Assembly: GCA_935421135.1 (NCBI GenBank)
Contig: OW285187.1
Location: forward strand, 12,053,929-12,117,928
Reading direction: 5' to 3'
Source of the DNA: Bugulina stolonifera
Lineage: Eukaryota; Bryozoa; Gymnolaemata; Cheilostomatida; Bugulidae
Length of the DNA stretch: 64,000 bases
The notes under the pieces are model-generated. The model saw only the letters and a program-made list of their open reading frames with translations. It searched no databases and was not told the origin of the DNA. The position numbers were made by a program, and so were the translations under genes. Position 1 is the stretch's first letter; each line of letters starts with the position of its first letter. Positions 18,710-32,728 of this stretch are shown one piece after another.

Positions 18710-21700
18710 ATGGCAGCAATCAGGCGTGTGTGTAAAATTCACCCAGTGGTACTTTTTAGTATTGTAGATTCATTTGAAAGGCGCCCAGAGGACTCACAGC
18801 GAGTTATTGGCACTCTGTTAGGTATGATTGTGCTACTTATTAATTGCCGTTTATATACATACAGCTTGACTCGTAAAAACAATGGTATTTTCAAGAGCAG
18901 GCCAACAGTTGAGTTACAGTAACTTTTATTTTCATTCATTTGACTTGATTTTCATTTTCGGTTTCAATTTTTATTGATGTCATCGACTGATTAAGATTCA
19001 TGTTTTTTGAGTTAGCCCAATACGTAGGTTTACAAGGTACAGCCGAATTAAATTAGACCTACACTACACCCAAATAAAGTTTATTTTGTTGTCTTGAACT
19101 CAAATTAATTAAATTTAAGTGAAGTTGCGATGTTAATGTAATGCATTTGATTTAATTTAACTGATAAAAATATAAATAATAGGCCTAGTATTATTATAAT
19201 TATGATTGAATTATGCAACATCATTTTGGAAATGCTTAAAGGCAAGGGACATTTTAATAATGTTATAGCCTATAGGCTATAGGCCTATTATTATAATTAT
19301 TATATAATCCTTATCCTTTCATTAATTAATTTTAAATGATTTTGTTGAAGTTTGGAATGCTATGCTTAATTCAGTAACTGACAACTGGTGCTGGTGCTTA
19401 GGCTTACCGATGCTTTAAATAGTAGCTTAATATAATAGTAAATAGGCCTAAATATATAATTAATAATAATAATAATAATAACAACGCATAGTCAGTGTAG
19501 TCGTATTGTTAAGACATTAGATCTTGATCTAAAGTAACAATGGGTCTAAGAGGCTAGGCTATATGGTAGACCTACCTGCGACTGATGCATTGAGTGGTTG
19601 ACAGTTATATGTAGGCTAACCATTTTGTATTGTAGTTAACAGTAAACAACTTACAGTTAAGTCGATCTATGTAATGTTTTCTTATAGTTATGGTGAATTA
19701 CTATAAAATAAGCCGTTAGTTTTATTCTACCTTTTGGATGTATGATCTCGGCTAAATGTAGCTGTGAGTCTAGGACTAATAAAAAATACTAGTGCAAATA
19801 GTCAAATAGTAGTAGTCTACAGGAAGTTGATAGGGCAATAAAGGTTGAATAGAAAGTACAGTGGAACTTGTTTATTTCGACCTCGGATAATTCAAAAATT
19901 TGGTTAGCTCAAACTATTAGCCTTGGTTCCTGCTGAGCACTGTATAAATGGCTTCAAATAATTCAAACTTATTATCTGTAATTCAAACTCCACGCTGCTT
20001 AGGCTCACACTATAATGAACGATAATACTATTACAGCAAGCATAATAAGCTAATAATAGCTACTAGTAGTTACTACTGCAATGTTTCTTCTCAAGCTACG
20101 CTGGGAAAACCCACTGATTGCTTTATGTTCCTTAGCTAAATGTGTTTTCACACTGTTGTCCTGTACATGTGATGTATACACTCATGCACATTCATGTGCT
20201 ACTGCATTTATAGCATTGTTTGTCAGGTAGGCATCTAAGTCATTATACAAAATGAGTGATCACACAATTCAAACTCAGGCCTAATTCAAACCAATTGTGG
20301 CGATCCCTTGAAGTTTGAATTAAGCAAGTTTCACTGTATTTGCTGAACAACCTTTATATTGTAATTGTATTTAAGTTCACTAGACAGACTTGTTCTTTGC
20401 TTAGTAGGCCTAATTCTATTATAAACTTGAACTACAAAAGAAAGGAATTTAATTGTAACTTGGCTTTTAGTTACTCTAGAAAACTCAATAAAAACACGAA
20501 TTTTTGCAGACCACCAGATTTAACTTGTAACTTTAAAATTTTGATTAATCACTAAAATGTTCAAAAGAAAAACTAGCAGACACCTGTTAATAATAGGCCT
20601 ACGTGTATATTATTGTATTAGTCTATCAAAAGTGAGTCTGACATTATGATATGATTTATATTTTAATTTTACTTCTTGTCACCACAGGTTCAGTGGACGC
20701 TACTGGTGCAGTAGAAGTAACCAACTCATTTACTGTTCCTCACAATGAAGTAGAAGATGAGGTAAGATGTTAGACGACCTCTATAGACCTGCCAAATGGC
20801 TATTCTAACACATAGCAACCCTACACATATTCCTACACATGGCTGTGTACTCTATTTCACTCCGCTAAAATGAAATGGGAGAAACACATTTAAATTAACT
20901 GTGTGTGTGTAGCATGTAAATTTATTTATAGGTAGCTGTTGATATTGAATTCGCCAAGACAGTTTATGAGTTACACAAGAGGGTCAACAGTGCAGAGGTA
21001 GTAGTTGGTTGGTACTCTACAGGACCGGATGTGACAGAACATTCCGTTCTTATTCATGAGTACTATACAAGAGAAGCTAAAAATCCTGTTCATTTAACAG
21101 TTGACACAACTTTACGAAATGGGGAAATGGGAATGAAAGCCTATGTTAGGTATTTATGCGGTGTTTTAGCTTACTAACACTCAAAGTTTCGGGATATGGA
21201 GCAGAGAGAGAACATTGCATGTAAAAGATTTACAGTTGCATTAGGCCTAAATGATAAGGCAGTTGTCAATTAACATTCTATGTTTGACTCTTTTAGTGCA
21301 TTGCTTGGGGTGCCTGGCAAGACAATGGGGTCTATGTTTACACCAATTCCTGTAGAGTTAGCATGTTATGAAACTGAACAGATTGGACGTGAGTAAATTT
21401 CTACATAATGTCGTCATCAATATGTTTTGGCTATTAATCTCCAATAAAAAATATACAATTTTTATGTTGTTTTTGGGAGTGTTCGAGGACTTAATGCTAT
21501 ATTGGTGTGACCCATTAACTCGATTTTCTAGTAAATCTGATGCAGAAGGGTAAATCAGCCAAGTCGAGGACGGTGGCAATTAGCAAAGGAATGGAACAGA
21601 TGGAAACAGCATGTGACTCCTTGCTTTCCATGTTGAGTGTAATTCAACAGTATGTCAATGATGTGGTGGTATGTCCTGTTCTGTTACTATACTCATGTAG

Positions 21701-22209
21701 CCTACTAACAGTAAATTTTCTGGCAGGAAATGTGTAGTGCGAGCATAATCCTTGCAAGGAAAGGACAGGTATATTTAGTCGTATGTCAAAATTTGCCAAC
21801 TTGTATTGCATAGACAACTACATGGCATGCATGTGGTAGTTGGTTGTCAACTAATATTTATTTTCTTTGTAGAATGGTGACAAGCCAGCAGATCCTGCTA
21901 TGGGTAGGTTTTTGATGAATTTGATTAGCACTGTGCCCAAGATTGATCCAGAGGACTTCGAAAACATGTTGAATTCTAATATGAAAGTAAGTATGGCTGG
22001 GTTCAGATCTACAAGCATTAAATACTGCACATGTACATCCATGGTCATCTTTTCTATGTCATTGTCCTAGAAGTTACAAGAATTAGTAACATAGAGTTTG
22101 ACTGAGGCTATATTGTTCACTTATATTGTAGGATCTGTTGATGGTGGTGTACCTCTCAAACCTGACAAAGACCCAGCTGACTATTACAGAGAAACTTAGC
22201 TCAGCATAA
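18710..22209 (+). CDS. EIF3F: Eukaryotic translation initiation factor 3 subunit F
   Basis: Exons 18710-18821, 20688-20761, 20932-21149, 21297-21388, 21532-21668, 21873-21986, 22132-22209; 274 residues, all in phase. The start has a good context (AAGATGG). The N-terminal MPN domain begins [15 protein letters not shown] and includes [15 protein letters not shown]. The C-terminal part has [19 protein letters not shown] and the typical NDLLM-type helix region [18 protein letters not shown]. eIF3f is a core subunit of the eIF3 complex that recruits mRNA to the 40S subunit; its MPN domain lacks the full JAMM metal-binding set, and I see none here. The vertebrate Ala/Pro-rich N-terminal extension is absent. 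An extra in-phase 42-bp segment (21727-21768) could be a cassette exon; skipping it gives the length expected for the family. Confidence 0.95.
19857..20338 (+). mobile_element. pogo/Tigger-like miniature transposon in eIF3F intron 1
   Basis: Terminal inverted repeats CAGTGGAACTTGTTTATTTC (from 19859) and the complement of CAGTGAAACTTGCTTAATTC (ending 20336), flanked by TA on both sides (19857-19858, 20337-20338). The interior has recurring ATTCAAACT motifs and no ORF. Length 478 bp. The termini are of the Tc1/mariner-superfamily pogo/Tigger type. Confidence 0.8.
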
Positions 22210-22428
22210 AGTGTACTATCTCTCTCTCTCTCATCTAGTGTATACACTGCAGGTTTTATGCTGTCAAACTTGGTGAACTGTAAATTAGTTTTCACATTTC
22301 CAAACTAATTTGTTTTCAGATTTATTAACAAAATATACACAATGTGTAAAAAGATGTTGACACTTATTTGCAATAAAAATATATTAAATTTCACAAATTG
22401 TCTCTCGTAACATTACAGCCAAAGGTGC
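22210..22428. terminator. Overlapping 3' ends of eIF3F and ASCC2
   Basis: Only 219 bp separate the two convergent stop codons. AATAAA on + is at 22372-22377 (eIF3F) and AATAAA on - at 22321-22326 (ASCC2). The signals cross, so the mature 3' UTRs should overlap by roughly 50-90 bases as antisense. Confidence 0.7.
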
Positions 22429-25400
22429 CTAAAACATTCCCTTAGACATTTTACTTCTAGCACCAGCTTTTCTGTTGTGATTGGCTCCCCTGGCTTTGTG
22501 GGCAGTTTTGAAGTTTCTGTTTCTTACCACTTCTGCTGTCTGTCCTTGGCCTTTGCCTCTCCCCTTCACATCATATTTGGGTTTGCTATACGCTGCATGG
22601 GGCTTCTATATAAATACAAAACAACTCAATAATATACATGTAAGATGGCTACCATCTGTGGCTAGCTGGTAGACACGATTGTATTTCTCATGCACAGTAC
22701 AGGATGCTGGGTAGTGGACATAACAAGCCCCTTGTAAACAATTATTTGTGAAACCAGAAGAAAACTGTTTGCCAGCAACCGATTAGTATAATGTGGAGTT
22801 GTCATCCCTTGTCAACTTTTCTAGTGTAAGGAGACAACTGCATCAGAGTCAATAGCTACGTGTCCATGAATGTAAGCTGTGCCACTTACCGGGTTTTCAG
22901 CATTTTCTTCACTCCCTTCTGCTAACCCAGAACCCCCAAGTGCCACGGGAACCACCAGTTTCCTGCAAATATGGATTAACCTATGACTATGTCTGATTAC
23001 TTCATGCATATTAAAAAAACCTCATACTACTTGTCATATAAGTGCACGCATCATACATTATGTTATCAAGAGATTGCCATACATATTTACATGTATATCC
23101 TGTGTAGCCCGTATTTTTCATACACTCTACTTTCACTGATAAATCCCATAGCTCTGCATGGTTAAATTAGTTAAGGCCCACCCTAGAATTTCATAAATGC
23201 ACATGGCAGATCTTTACCTGCCCATAAGTTCGAGAGCTTCATCAGCATCATCAGCTCCTACTTCATTAGCGTCGTATGTATCGTCATATTCATCATCATA
23301 CAAGTTCTCATCAAGCAGGAACGACATAGAACTGTTAGCCGTTCCATCTGATAGGGACAAATCTTCACAGTTTACTACCAACTCTTTGATTTTATCTTTA
23401 TATGAACTATCTTCTGGGCCCAAAATATTCTGCCTAGAATCCAATACAGGAGTTATCTCATCTTGTACATGTAGTTACGTAATAAATAGGGGGCAGCTGC
23501 TCCTTCACAAATGAATAAGTTATTACTTATATACCAATAGATAGCATACGCTATATAATACTGATTGGACGTTGAACAAGACATACCACCCAAGGGTCCA
23601 TGAAGAGACCGGACAATATCTCATACTTTTTACCAATTTGTCACCACAAAATAATAAGCTTGGGGAAAAAATCTGAAGTGACAAAAACGAATTGATGTGA
23701 GATATAAACACTAGTATGTCCTCATACAAACCATAAAATACTATCACATACATGCACAACATACTGCGTGCATTGTTGAAGAGCTCGCTACCAAGATAGA
23801 GAAGACAGAGCAGAGTGACTTACCGTTTACCTCTGTGAACTTTTTTAGTGTCTATTTTTCCTTTTCTAAACACATCAAACTCATCATTGTCAAATACGTT
23901 TCTCCTCGATGTAACAACAGTTTCATCCCGAAGAGGTCTAAAACAGACAAAGATGAAAGAAACATTGTCCACACTTCATATACTAATAATAACAGTAAGA
24001 GTTAGGAGAGCAAGAATATGGTTTGGATACTTACTCTTCCAAAGTTCGGTCTAGGGTAGACAGTGATGATGGTAAACTTTCTTCTAGGAGTCCATTGATG
24101 ACAAGGTCCACGGATTTGTAATGGTCTAAACACATCTAAAACATTCCCGGCCTCTGTATTTATATCACATAACTTTTACCAACTCTGCATTTCCATATTG
24201 CTTTACAAATGAGATGCATAGCCATTGTGTAGACATTTGGTTATAGGTAGCAGTACAGTCTGAATTAGTCAACTAGATTAAATACAACACTTGATTCTCA
24301 CCTCTATAAAACCTTTACCATATTCTGGAAACATGTCTAATATTGACTGAATAGGAGATGGGAGTGTATGCTCTACAGCTGCTGCAGGCTCCGGGAGAGC
24401 AGCAGCACCCTCAGCTGACGGCATCCTACTTTCATTTTCTGATGGTGTCTGCTAAAAGTTTTGCAATAAAAAAGTTTTATCTTAACATTAAAATAAAGTT
24501 AGGTAACAATCAATATAGTGAAGTAATAATTTAAATTTACAAAGTTGTCCCATCCGAAGTGAGAGATCGTAGTGTTAACTTACAACTGATTCGGTTCCAC
24601 TAGACAAATTTTGGATTTCTTTCTCCTCTCGTAGTGCCTGGGCATGAGCTAACCCATCTAATATAAACTGTTCCCTTGTATGATCACTGGAATACAAGAT
24701 TATGAGAATACATTAGTAATAAAACATCATTGACAGCCACATATACTGTCACAAACCATTAGTGAAAGCAGAATCTACACATATCACACACACATATGTG
24801 ACATCTTACCTTTGTTGACTTATCTTAGCTATGTGGTCCACATCAACAGGAAATGGGTGTAGCGATGAGTAGTGACCCATAAAACTGTAATCATATTATA
24901 ATATGTTGTAACACATAGCTAACAATGGCTCAGGTGTGAGGATAACACATTCATACATCATACAGGATGTTATTATACGTAGGAATCTAAACAATGCATA
25001 AGAAGCGTTATTGTAATTACACCAGGCATTGCATCCTCTACACATGTACATTGGTAAATAGCCAATAGGGTGTCATCTCCTTGAACTGTTACATCCGCCC
25101 AATAAGATATGAAAATCTCCTCAAACCATATCCTGTAGCCAATAATCCTTGAATTTTGACATGTTCATCTTTACAGAACCCCAAAACAAATAACAATACA
25201 CATAAATGGTATATTTTATTAGAAAGGTATGCTATATTTTCAGTATCCACCTTATTACTAAATCGATTCACGCTAAGATTTTTAATTTTTTTCTATAATC
25301 CCTTGTTTTCTGGACTTACTCTTCACCAGAATACAAATGAAAAATATATACATGTAGAAGAACCAATGGTTGATAATAATTAGAAGTTGCCTTTTCCCAT

Positions 25401-27825
25401 TTCTGTTATGATTAAATTTGAGAGAGGATAACTTCTATATTATCAATAGTGCGTCAATATATTATCAATAGTGTGTGTATGGCACAACAGCACACAAAAA
25501 CAGAGCTGTATGCTGAGCTGATATATAATATGGTGATGGCATATAGTTAGTTATCCACATCTAGTAGATACGCGGGTGGTATTACCTTACGTCCCCTAAA
25601 TATTCCGTCAAGATATCATAGAACTGCTGCACTAGTGAATCACTCTTCTCACTGCAATAAAATAACAAATTAATGCTGAGATTCAAGCCACAGGTGAAGT
25701 TATGCAATAAGATGCCATTATAGTAACATGCAGTATATTTGTCTCAACTCTAATATTACTGCATTCTATACACCGAGTCAATAACCAATAATAATAACAC
25801 ATATGACTCACAATAAGAAATATGATATACACAACCAAATGTATACTCACCTGTTACTAGATGCTTCCTCTAAAGTGGAAGTGATCAGAATGTGTCTAAA
25901 TAATGAGACGCAATCTTCCTGAGCAAGACGAAGTCTTTCATAAGCTTTTAGTTCTTCAGCTTCTCTTTAATTATACCAAAACGAATCACATAAGCTGACT
26001 AGAATATTACATAGCAATGTACAGTAATGTACATTGTAAGTCAGTTATCCACGAATATGATGAGGAATATGACCATATGACAATACAATACATTACAATA
26101 TCACTATGCAAAATCATATTACAGCATATTACAATACGATATTACAATATCATATGGCAATATCATATTGCAATGTGGTTGTATAATATCATACTACAAT
26201 ATTGTTACACAACACCAGATTGTACATGTAATATCGCTATATATTATCATATTATAATATCGTTATATATTATCATATTATAATATCACTATATATTAGC
26301 ATATTACCTGATATTGGAAGACTCCAGCTGTGTTGTAAGACGTGTAAGTACATCCTCATAGAAAGTAGTTAAACTGGAAATAAAATGGCATTTGATATAA
26401 ACTTAGTAGCAACTAAAATTACTGAGCTTAGTAACAAGTTGTAGTCATATACAACCAGACAAGCTTTAAAATACATGTAGATATATAAGTGAAGTTCAGG
26501 CACACATTTCGACTATGTGTACAATTGTTAGTGAGGTGACTATACTAACACTCTGTAGAATGAGGCGTTGTGGAATGGTATGGAGGCCGGAGGGTAACTG
26601 TGTAGAAATGAAGATAGAGAGTGGCACATGTCGGATGAGTAGAGGCACATGTCAACCATGTCAACATCAGAAGTAGAAGTCTCAGGGTTTGGAGCTGACA
26701 GCTCTCTCGGTACAGTCAACTTATTGTCTGTTAATTTCTCTATCAGCTCTTCAAATAGCTGACACAAAATACAAAACAACATTATATACTACATAATTAT
26801 ATAAATGAAGGCCACAGAGAGCGGGTTACATTATTGCTAACAATGGTTTCATTCAGACAAATTAATAGTTTCTTTCTCGACATACCTTAGCAATAGATGG
26901 TACAGCGATATAAACATCTTCTAAATACTTGGGTTGATGCTTGAACACATTTCCTATCATTTTCTTGAGGAGTTCACTGTTGGTAGGACCGAATAGGACA
27001 CACATGTCTATGATTTTTGGTAAATCTAGTATGTAGTTCTCATAGAGGATGGTGCCAAACACATGGGGGGTAAAGTAATCACTGCTAGATTCTTTACACG
27101 TCGTCATCCGTATGAATATCTTGAAATATGTTGTGTAAAGTTTCTCTAGTTGAGAGCACAAAGCTGCTTCCAGTATTCGCCCATCAAAATTTCTATAGAA
27201 TTATATAAATATAGCATCAAACAATCATCTACTTACTGGAGGACTGGAGTACATAACTACCAAGTACATATTTGATTTAATTAAATGGAATATCGATGCA
27301 TAATTATATTATTCATATTGGAATTAGCAATTAATCAGCGCTGCTGCTGTCAGACTATAAAATAAATTAGCCATTTAATAAAAAGTGAAGCTACTTATTG
27401 TCAGACTATACTGTAGATGGCTATTTATACCTGGGCATCAGTTTGAGAAAGGAATCAAGAGATGCTCGCAATGTGTCGTCAAATATTAGATGACTCCAGA
27501 AGACATGGCATGACTCAGACAAGAGAGACTGGAGATCAGTCAGTAAGAGATCAGTTGCTACCAGCCACTCTTCAGCTTCCTCTTCCGTTGCCGAAACTCC
27601 AACAAATGAAAAGGGCAAAAATGAAGTGTCTTTCACCCAATGATGGTCCTGCAATACATAAATGCGTGTCTTATTCCTTTAATGTATTATGACTTGTGTA
27701 CTATCCCTGGAACACACACAGTTCATCCAACAATCAGTAATCAAATTTAAATTGGTTAGATTACATACCAGTGCAGGGTGTGCAACTCCATGAACTGTGA
27801 TTTTCCGAGTTTCTAAAGTTGCCAT
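22429..27825 (-). CDS. ASCC2: Activating signal cointegrator 1 complex subunit 2
   Basis: Fifteen exons on minus: 27825-27769, 27648-27431, 27192-26886, 26758-26550, 26373-26308, 25964-25851, 25651-25586, 24884-24810, 24686-24584, 24451-24302, 24135-24035, 23937-23831, 23461-23218, 22962-22890, 22605-22429. They join in phase to 688 residues. Diagnostic segments are a CUE domain at about 437-480 (IQSILDMFPEYGKGFIE through VDLVINGLLEESLPSSL), the conserved RRNVFDNDEFDVF block, an acidic DDEYDDTYDANEVGADDAD block and a basic C-terminus (ANHNRKAGARSKMSKGMF). ASCC2 binds K63-linked ubiquitin through the CUE domain and, with ASCC3, works in alkylation repair and in disassembling collided ribosomes. 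The acceptor of exon 13 (at 23462) has a poor polypyrimidine tract and was chosen because it keeps the frame. Confidence 0.93.
25382..25437. repeat. Short palindromic-end repeat (AGAAGTT...AACTTCT family), copy 1
   Basis: Starts AGAAGTTGCC and ends GAGAGAGGATAACTTCT; imperfect hairpin of about 55 bp in an ASCC2 intron. Related copies lie at 33061, 36781, 37351 and 38516. Confidence 0.55.
26040..26310. repeat. AT-rich ATATCATATTACAATAT-type degenerate tandem repeat
   Basis: An irregular array of TATCATATTACAAT-like words in an ASCC2 intron, ending at exon 5. No coding content. Confidence 0.7.
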
Positions 27826-30648
27826 CGTTCAATGTTAGTAAATTGAAGGAAACCTAAATGGAATGTAAAGAAGTCTAATTGTAAACTGTGCAAACTAATT
27901 AGTTTTATTCAAAAAAAAACTGTCAATAGGTAAGTATGGATCCCTTCTACTCATAATACCGTACAAGCAGTGAAAAAGATAGTGAGCAGGCCAGCAAGTA
28001 TATAACAGCATTGGAGGAAGGATACCACAGAATGCTATGGCTAATACCAACAGGCTTAAGCAGTTTCAACAGAAGCTTTGCTTGACTACGCGACTGGTTG
28101 TTCAGAAAACAATCTATAGATAAGCCCGGTAAGTCTAGCATTTGCTGAACATTTCTGTTAAAATATTAAAGATACTGCTTAATCTAAATTTTTTTATTTT
28201 TCAGATGTTGCTAAGTACATCATGTTAATCATGTTTTCAATGAGCTTTCTTAGATTTGTCTCTGCACTTTGAGCTCTTGGTTTGGGATATAAGGAATAGT
28301 TTACATCACTGAGTATATTAAGCTTGACATAGTTCCACATATTACTAGGAGGTACTTACTCAGCGTAGGCTCGATTAATTTTAATCAATAATGGGGCAAT
28401 ATGTTGTCACAAGCCAAACCAAGCAGAATTTTTTCACCAGATCTGTTAAAGAATTTTATGGGAGATTGTGGGAAGTGAGCTCCATGAAGATGCATGCATG
28501 CATTTCTCAGTGCCCCACCAAGATCCCGGTTGCCAGTCTACCTGTATATTGGGCTAATTTTGCCAAAAGTTGTGATTATATATCCTATGTTAAAGTATGA
28601 GCATATCTCTTAGATTTGATGATATTCTGAATATACACTGTAAATATAAAATATTCCTCTATCAAAATTAACTGAAATTATAATTTTAAATAAAGAGACT
28701 TTTCAAATAACATTAATAGACAATTACAACAAAATAAAATTCACACTTTAAAATCTGACCAGGGGTCCGACCCGAAAACAAAGACACTATGTGTATCATT
28801 CCTAAAATTACGTTGTTCCGCACTGAACATAAACTACCCAAATCAGTGTACACAGCTGCATATTATCGTAATGTTATCGCACCGACTTATCTGTACTGAT
28901 TTATTGTGTTGCACAGTTCCGATAGCACCATCTGATATTCTGGGTAGTATCGCCTTGACATATATTCTTACATTGTCTGAAACTGCACATTCTAATACTA
29001 ATCCAATATTATACCATTTGCTTGCGGAGGACTTTTACGTACATTCTTACATCTTTGAATTCTTCATGTACAAGTCCACTCAGACTCAACCTCGGACTTG
29101 CGGTGGACCAAAGTTTAGTTAAAAACAGTTTCACTTTTCTATCTTCTTCAGTTGCTTGTTGGCTTTTAATAAAGTAACATCTCTGACCATATATTAGGTT
29201 TATACATGTATTGATTGCTGCTAAAAGTATAGTAAGTAAGTTTCTTACACTGGACGTGGATTCCAAGTTTAGTCCCAGGCTTTGCCCTGAAGTAATCCCG
29301 AGTCCACCTGTCCACGCCTGCTACGCTCCGGAATGCTAGCCCACACTTTCATTGGTAAATACCCACGCGTTCCACCGTCTAGCTAAACGCTATACTTCAC
29401 AAATAGGCTAGAAGGGGACACTGCTGCCCATTTCTTCCACTACAGTTGGTACCTACTCTTTCATAGCAGACCCATACACTGGCTGGGACACAAATGTCTC
29501 CCCTCTCGCACTAGGCCACGCTAGTACACATTGTTAGTGTCTGCCTGGTTGGCTTGCAATAGGCATCGGTTACTCTGGTACATGTTGTGCCATCTTTGCC
29601 ACAGCTACTCAACCGGACAAAACAAAACTTGAAACTTAAAAAGTAATGTTATTACGTCTAGGCCTACCATAGTAATACTGTTATCTCTACAATTATTATA
29701 CTGTTATCTCGGAATAGCTAGTAGGCTGCAAGTGCCAGAGTTTATATTAGAATACGCATGAAATGGTGTACATGTATATACTAGTGCAACTGCAACCTGA
29801 GTAGTAATCAAATATATTATATTCTGATCGCAGGGAGAATAAAAGTATTTAAAACAAAAATTAATATATCCAATAAAGTATAAATAATAATAATTAATCA
29901 CTTAATAATGTAAATTAAATTGTCAATTTTAATTTTATTTGAACTTATTACTTAGAATTAACTTAATAACAATTTTAATGTATTCATGGATTAAATAGTA
30001 AAATAGTAATACTTTTCTTTAGCCAAATCCAAATGTGAAATGAAATTGAAATTCAGAAATTAAATTGGCCAAATAAATAAAATTGATATCAAATTCGGAA
30101 ATTCATTGAGATGTCAGTAAGGCTAAACTTTCTATTACGGTTAAATAAAACTGCGGTTGCTATTTTGTAATTTGCAATAATCTTTATCCTGTGGCAACAT
30201 TAGTCTTGGATTGCAGATTTCCATGTTCACTTTCATTTTGCTTTTGCATTTTTCTTTGGTTGGTGCAATATAGCCCGGGAGTAGCAGCCAATGCCAATTT
30301 GCATGCTCAGTTGTGTATTAAAACTTGAACTTATGCACTCACGTTATCTAGAAGGTAGGCTACAGTAGCCCAAGAGATGATAAATAACAGCTGATAATCA
30401 ACAAATCTAAATTATAGCTAAAGTAGGCTAAATGAAGAGAAGGATCCACGTCTTTAAGATTGTTGACCTTGACATTCTACTCCTTGCCACTTTGCTTGGT
30501 TTTCCCCATTGTTTTGATATAAAAACGTTTTACTGATCACAATCATCACATTCCATCGATAATTTATAATAGGTAATTCTGATACGGTGCACTGTCTGAT
30601 GTGTAGGTGACTGAGTGTGGCATCTGTGTGAACTGGCAGGATTTTAGC

Positions 30649-30677
30649 AAAGGGGTATATTCCCAATATACCCCTTT
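30649..30677. repeat. Perfect 13-bp-arm hairpin
   Basis: AAAGGGGTATATT, 3-base loop CCC, then the exact complement. The word GGATTTTAGCAA occurs on both sides as a direct repeat. Origin unknown. Confidence 0.75.
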
Positions 30678-30930
30678 GGATTTTAGCAACATCAACATCA
30701 GTAATGACCTCTCTTGGTCCCACGACCTCCTCTCCGCTGAGCCTGAGAAACAGCTTTCACTTGACTTTTTATCGCCTATCATTTTCATTAGGGCCATAAA
30801 TCAATATAATTGCTCCTTGATATTATTTGCCCCATAAATCAATGATTTCGATTTCCATTAAGCTTGTCTTGCCGGGGTCAAGTAGAACTCTGAGTCTGTA
30901 GTAGATGACTCTAGCAACCCATGGCTCCAA

Positions 30931-31094
30931 TTAGGTGCAGTAGTGGAGAAATTTGGATAGCCTTAGTTCCTTGTTTGTGGTTGGGGTTTGGGGTAAGGGC
31001 GATCAACCAGCAAAATATAGAGCGGACAACTTCTCCTGCTTCAGTTTCGGCGAAGAACAAAGGCTATCTCAAATTTCTCCACTTCTGCACCTAA
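30931..31094. mobile_element. 164-bp MITE with TTAGGTGCAG ends
   Basis: Inverted arms of about 33 bp (TTAGGTGCAGTAGTGGAGAA and its near-complement) around a non-coding core. If the element proper starts at GGTGCAG, it is flanked by TA on both sides as in mariner-type MITEs. Confidence 0.6.
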
Positions 31095-31448
31095 CTCACC
31101 CATGGGCAGGTGTGACAAGACTATCAAATATTTTATTAATTTAATATAGTAATGATGACAGTAATAATTTAATAATAATTATAATAGGCTTTGGCTAGGT
31201 AGCAAGGGGGTCTGTCTGTCTGTCTTTAGAGGCTCGAGACCTCCAATTGGAGGAAAGTTGAGACCTTCAGTTCGTCAGTAATTATATTATCCCGCTACTA
31301 GTTCCCCTGTTCTCAGTTCCCTAGATGTTCTGATCAGAAACCTCTGCAGATAGATGTTAGTTTTAGAGTACAAAGAGTTAAAGGAACTAGAACGAGTTGA
31401 AACATTTAAATTATTAGATGACATGAAGTAGCCGTGAATTTGCGGCTG

Positions 31449-31691
31449 TTCAAAAAAGACAGTTCGAAACAGGACGTTTCGAAAGTGGACAGTTCAACAC
31501 CGGACAGTTCGAAGCCCCTAGGCCTAACCCCAAACCCCAACCACCAAATTTCAACTAACTTTTATTATTAGCCTATTATTTTTATTTAATTAACTAAATT
31601 AATTATTTAAAATTAATTATCTGTAAGTTGTGTTCTTCTAAATGTCATCTACACAGTTTCAGACGGTCCTGTTTCGAACTGTCTTTTTCGA
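31449..31691. mobile_element. 243-bp MITE with AAAAAGACAGTTCGAAACAG ends
   Basis: Arms of about 26 bp are complementary except for single changes. Further GGACAGTTCGAA-like words repeat inside the left arm. The core is AT-rich and non-coding. No clear target duplication is seen. Confidence 0.65.
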
Positions 31692-32728
31692 AATGTCCCT
31701 TTACCGGTAGCTGTATAACATGTGCCAGAGAGAGTAGTACCAAACCAGCTCAACTACAGTGCCAATCAAGCAAACACTTAGGCTATTATAGTACTAGACT
31801 GCTAGTACCTGCCTGTGTCCTAGATGCTAGGGGCTAGTCAACCCTTGACCTGGCTGATGTATGGGCTAGCTACCAAATGGTAGGCACCAACATCAGCAGG
31901 TGGCCCAAAGGGCGGTTAGCCCAACTACATGTAGCTTAATTGTTGTGGAATGCATGGGCGTCTCCAGGCGTAGCATGTACAACGCCGATTATACGTTGGA
32001 GTAGTGGGTCCTAGTAGCGGTTTTGGAGAACCTGGGACTTGGAGTCTACGTCTAATAAGAAAAGATTGTCGCTTATGCTGTTAACAGTAAACAGCAAAAG
32101 ATTACATAATATTATAGTAAGAGATTTTTCTTTATTAGAAGCCTACAAGCACCTGAAGAGTATAACAAAATGAAGTGCCTTAGGCCTGTGTAGTAATTTG
32201 TCCAGTCCATCTATTTATATTCAATTAAACTTTTTAGTAACTATATTTTACCAGTTATTGACCGTTATTTGAATCGGCTATCACCTGGGGTACCAACCCG
32301 GCACTATTATTAAAGACAGGAACTGGGCATGATCAGAATGAAAATAATCATAGTTTTGTAGAGGTTTGTGTGATATGCTCTGGGGTGTTGTTAAAACAGA
32401 TAGATTAATTTAAATTTACATGTATAATATTATGTTCTCTTTATATTTTCCTCTTCAACTGTTAGATATGGTCACGTCACCCAACATTCACTACAATATT
32501 GTTCTAGTCCAAGTCAACCAGGTTGTGCATTTTGTAAGGTGTAAGTGTAGTAAGAAGGCCTTGTAATGCTAGTGTACAAGTCATGTAAAATTGTTTTCGC
32601 TTAATTTACACGAATCGGATAAATTTTTGTAACCGAAAATCCTTGGTATGTGAAAGTCACTTTCTTATCGTCAAAAAGCAAGAAATTGTGAACTTTTTAG
32701 TTTATATTTTTAAAGCTCACAATGTTAT

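Noticed and set aside
29009..29266. Minus-strand open frame of 85 codons with a hydrophobic stretch
   Set aside because: No ATG, no recognised family, no supporting neighbours; left unannotated.
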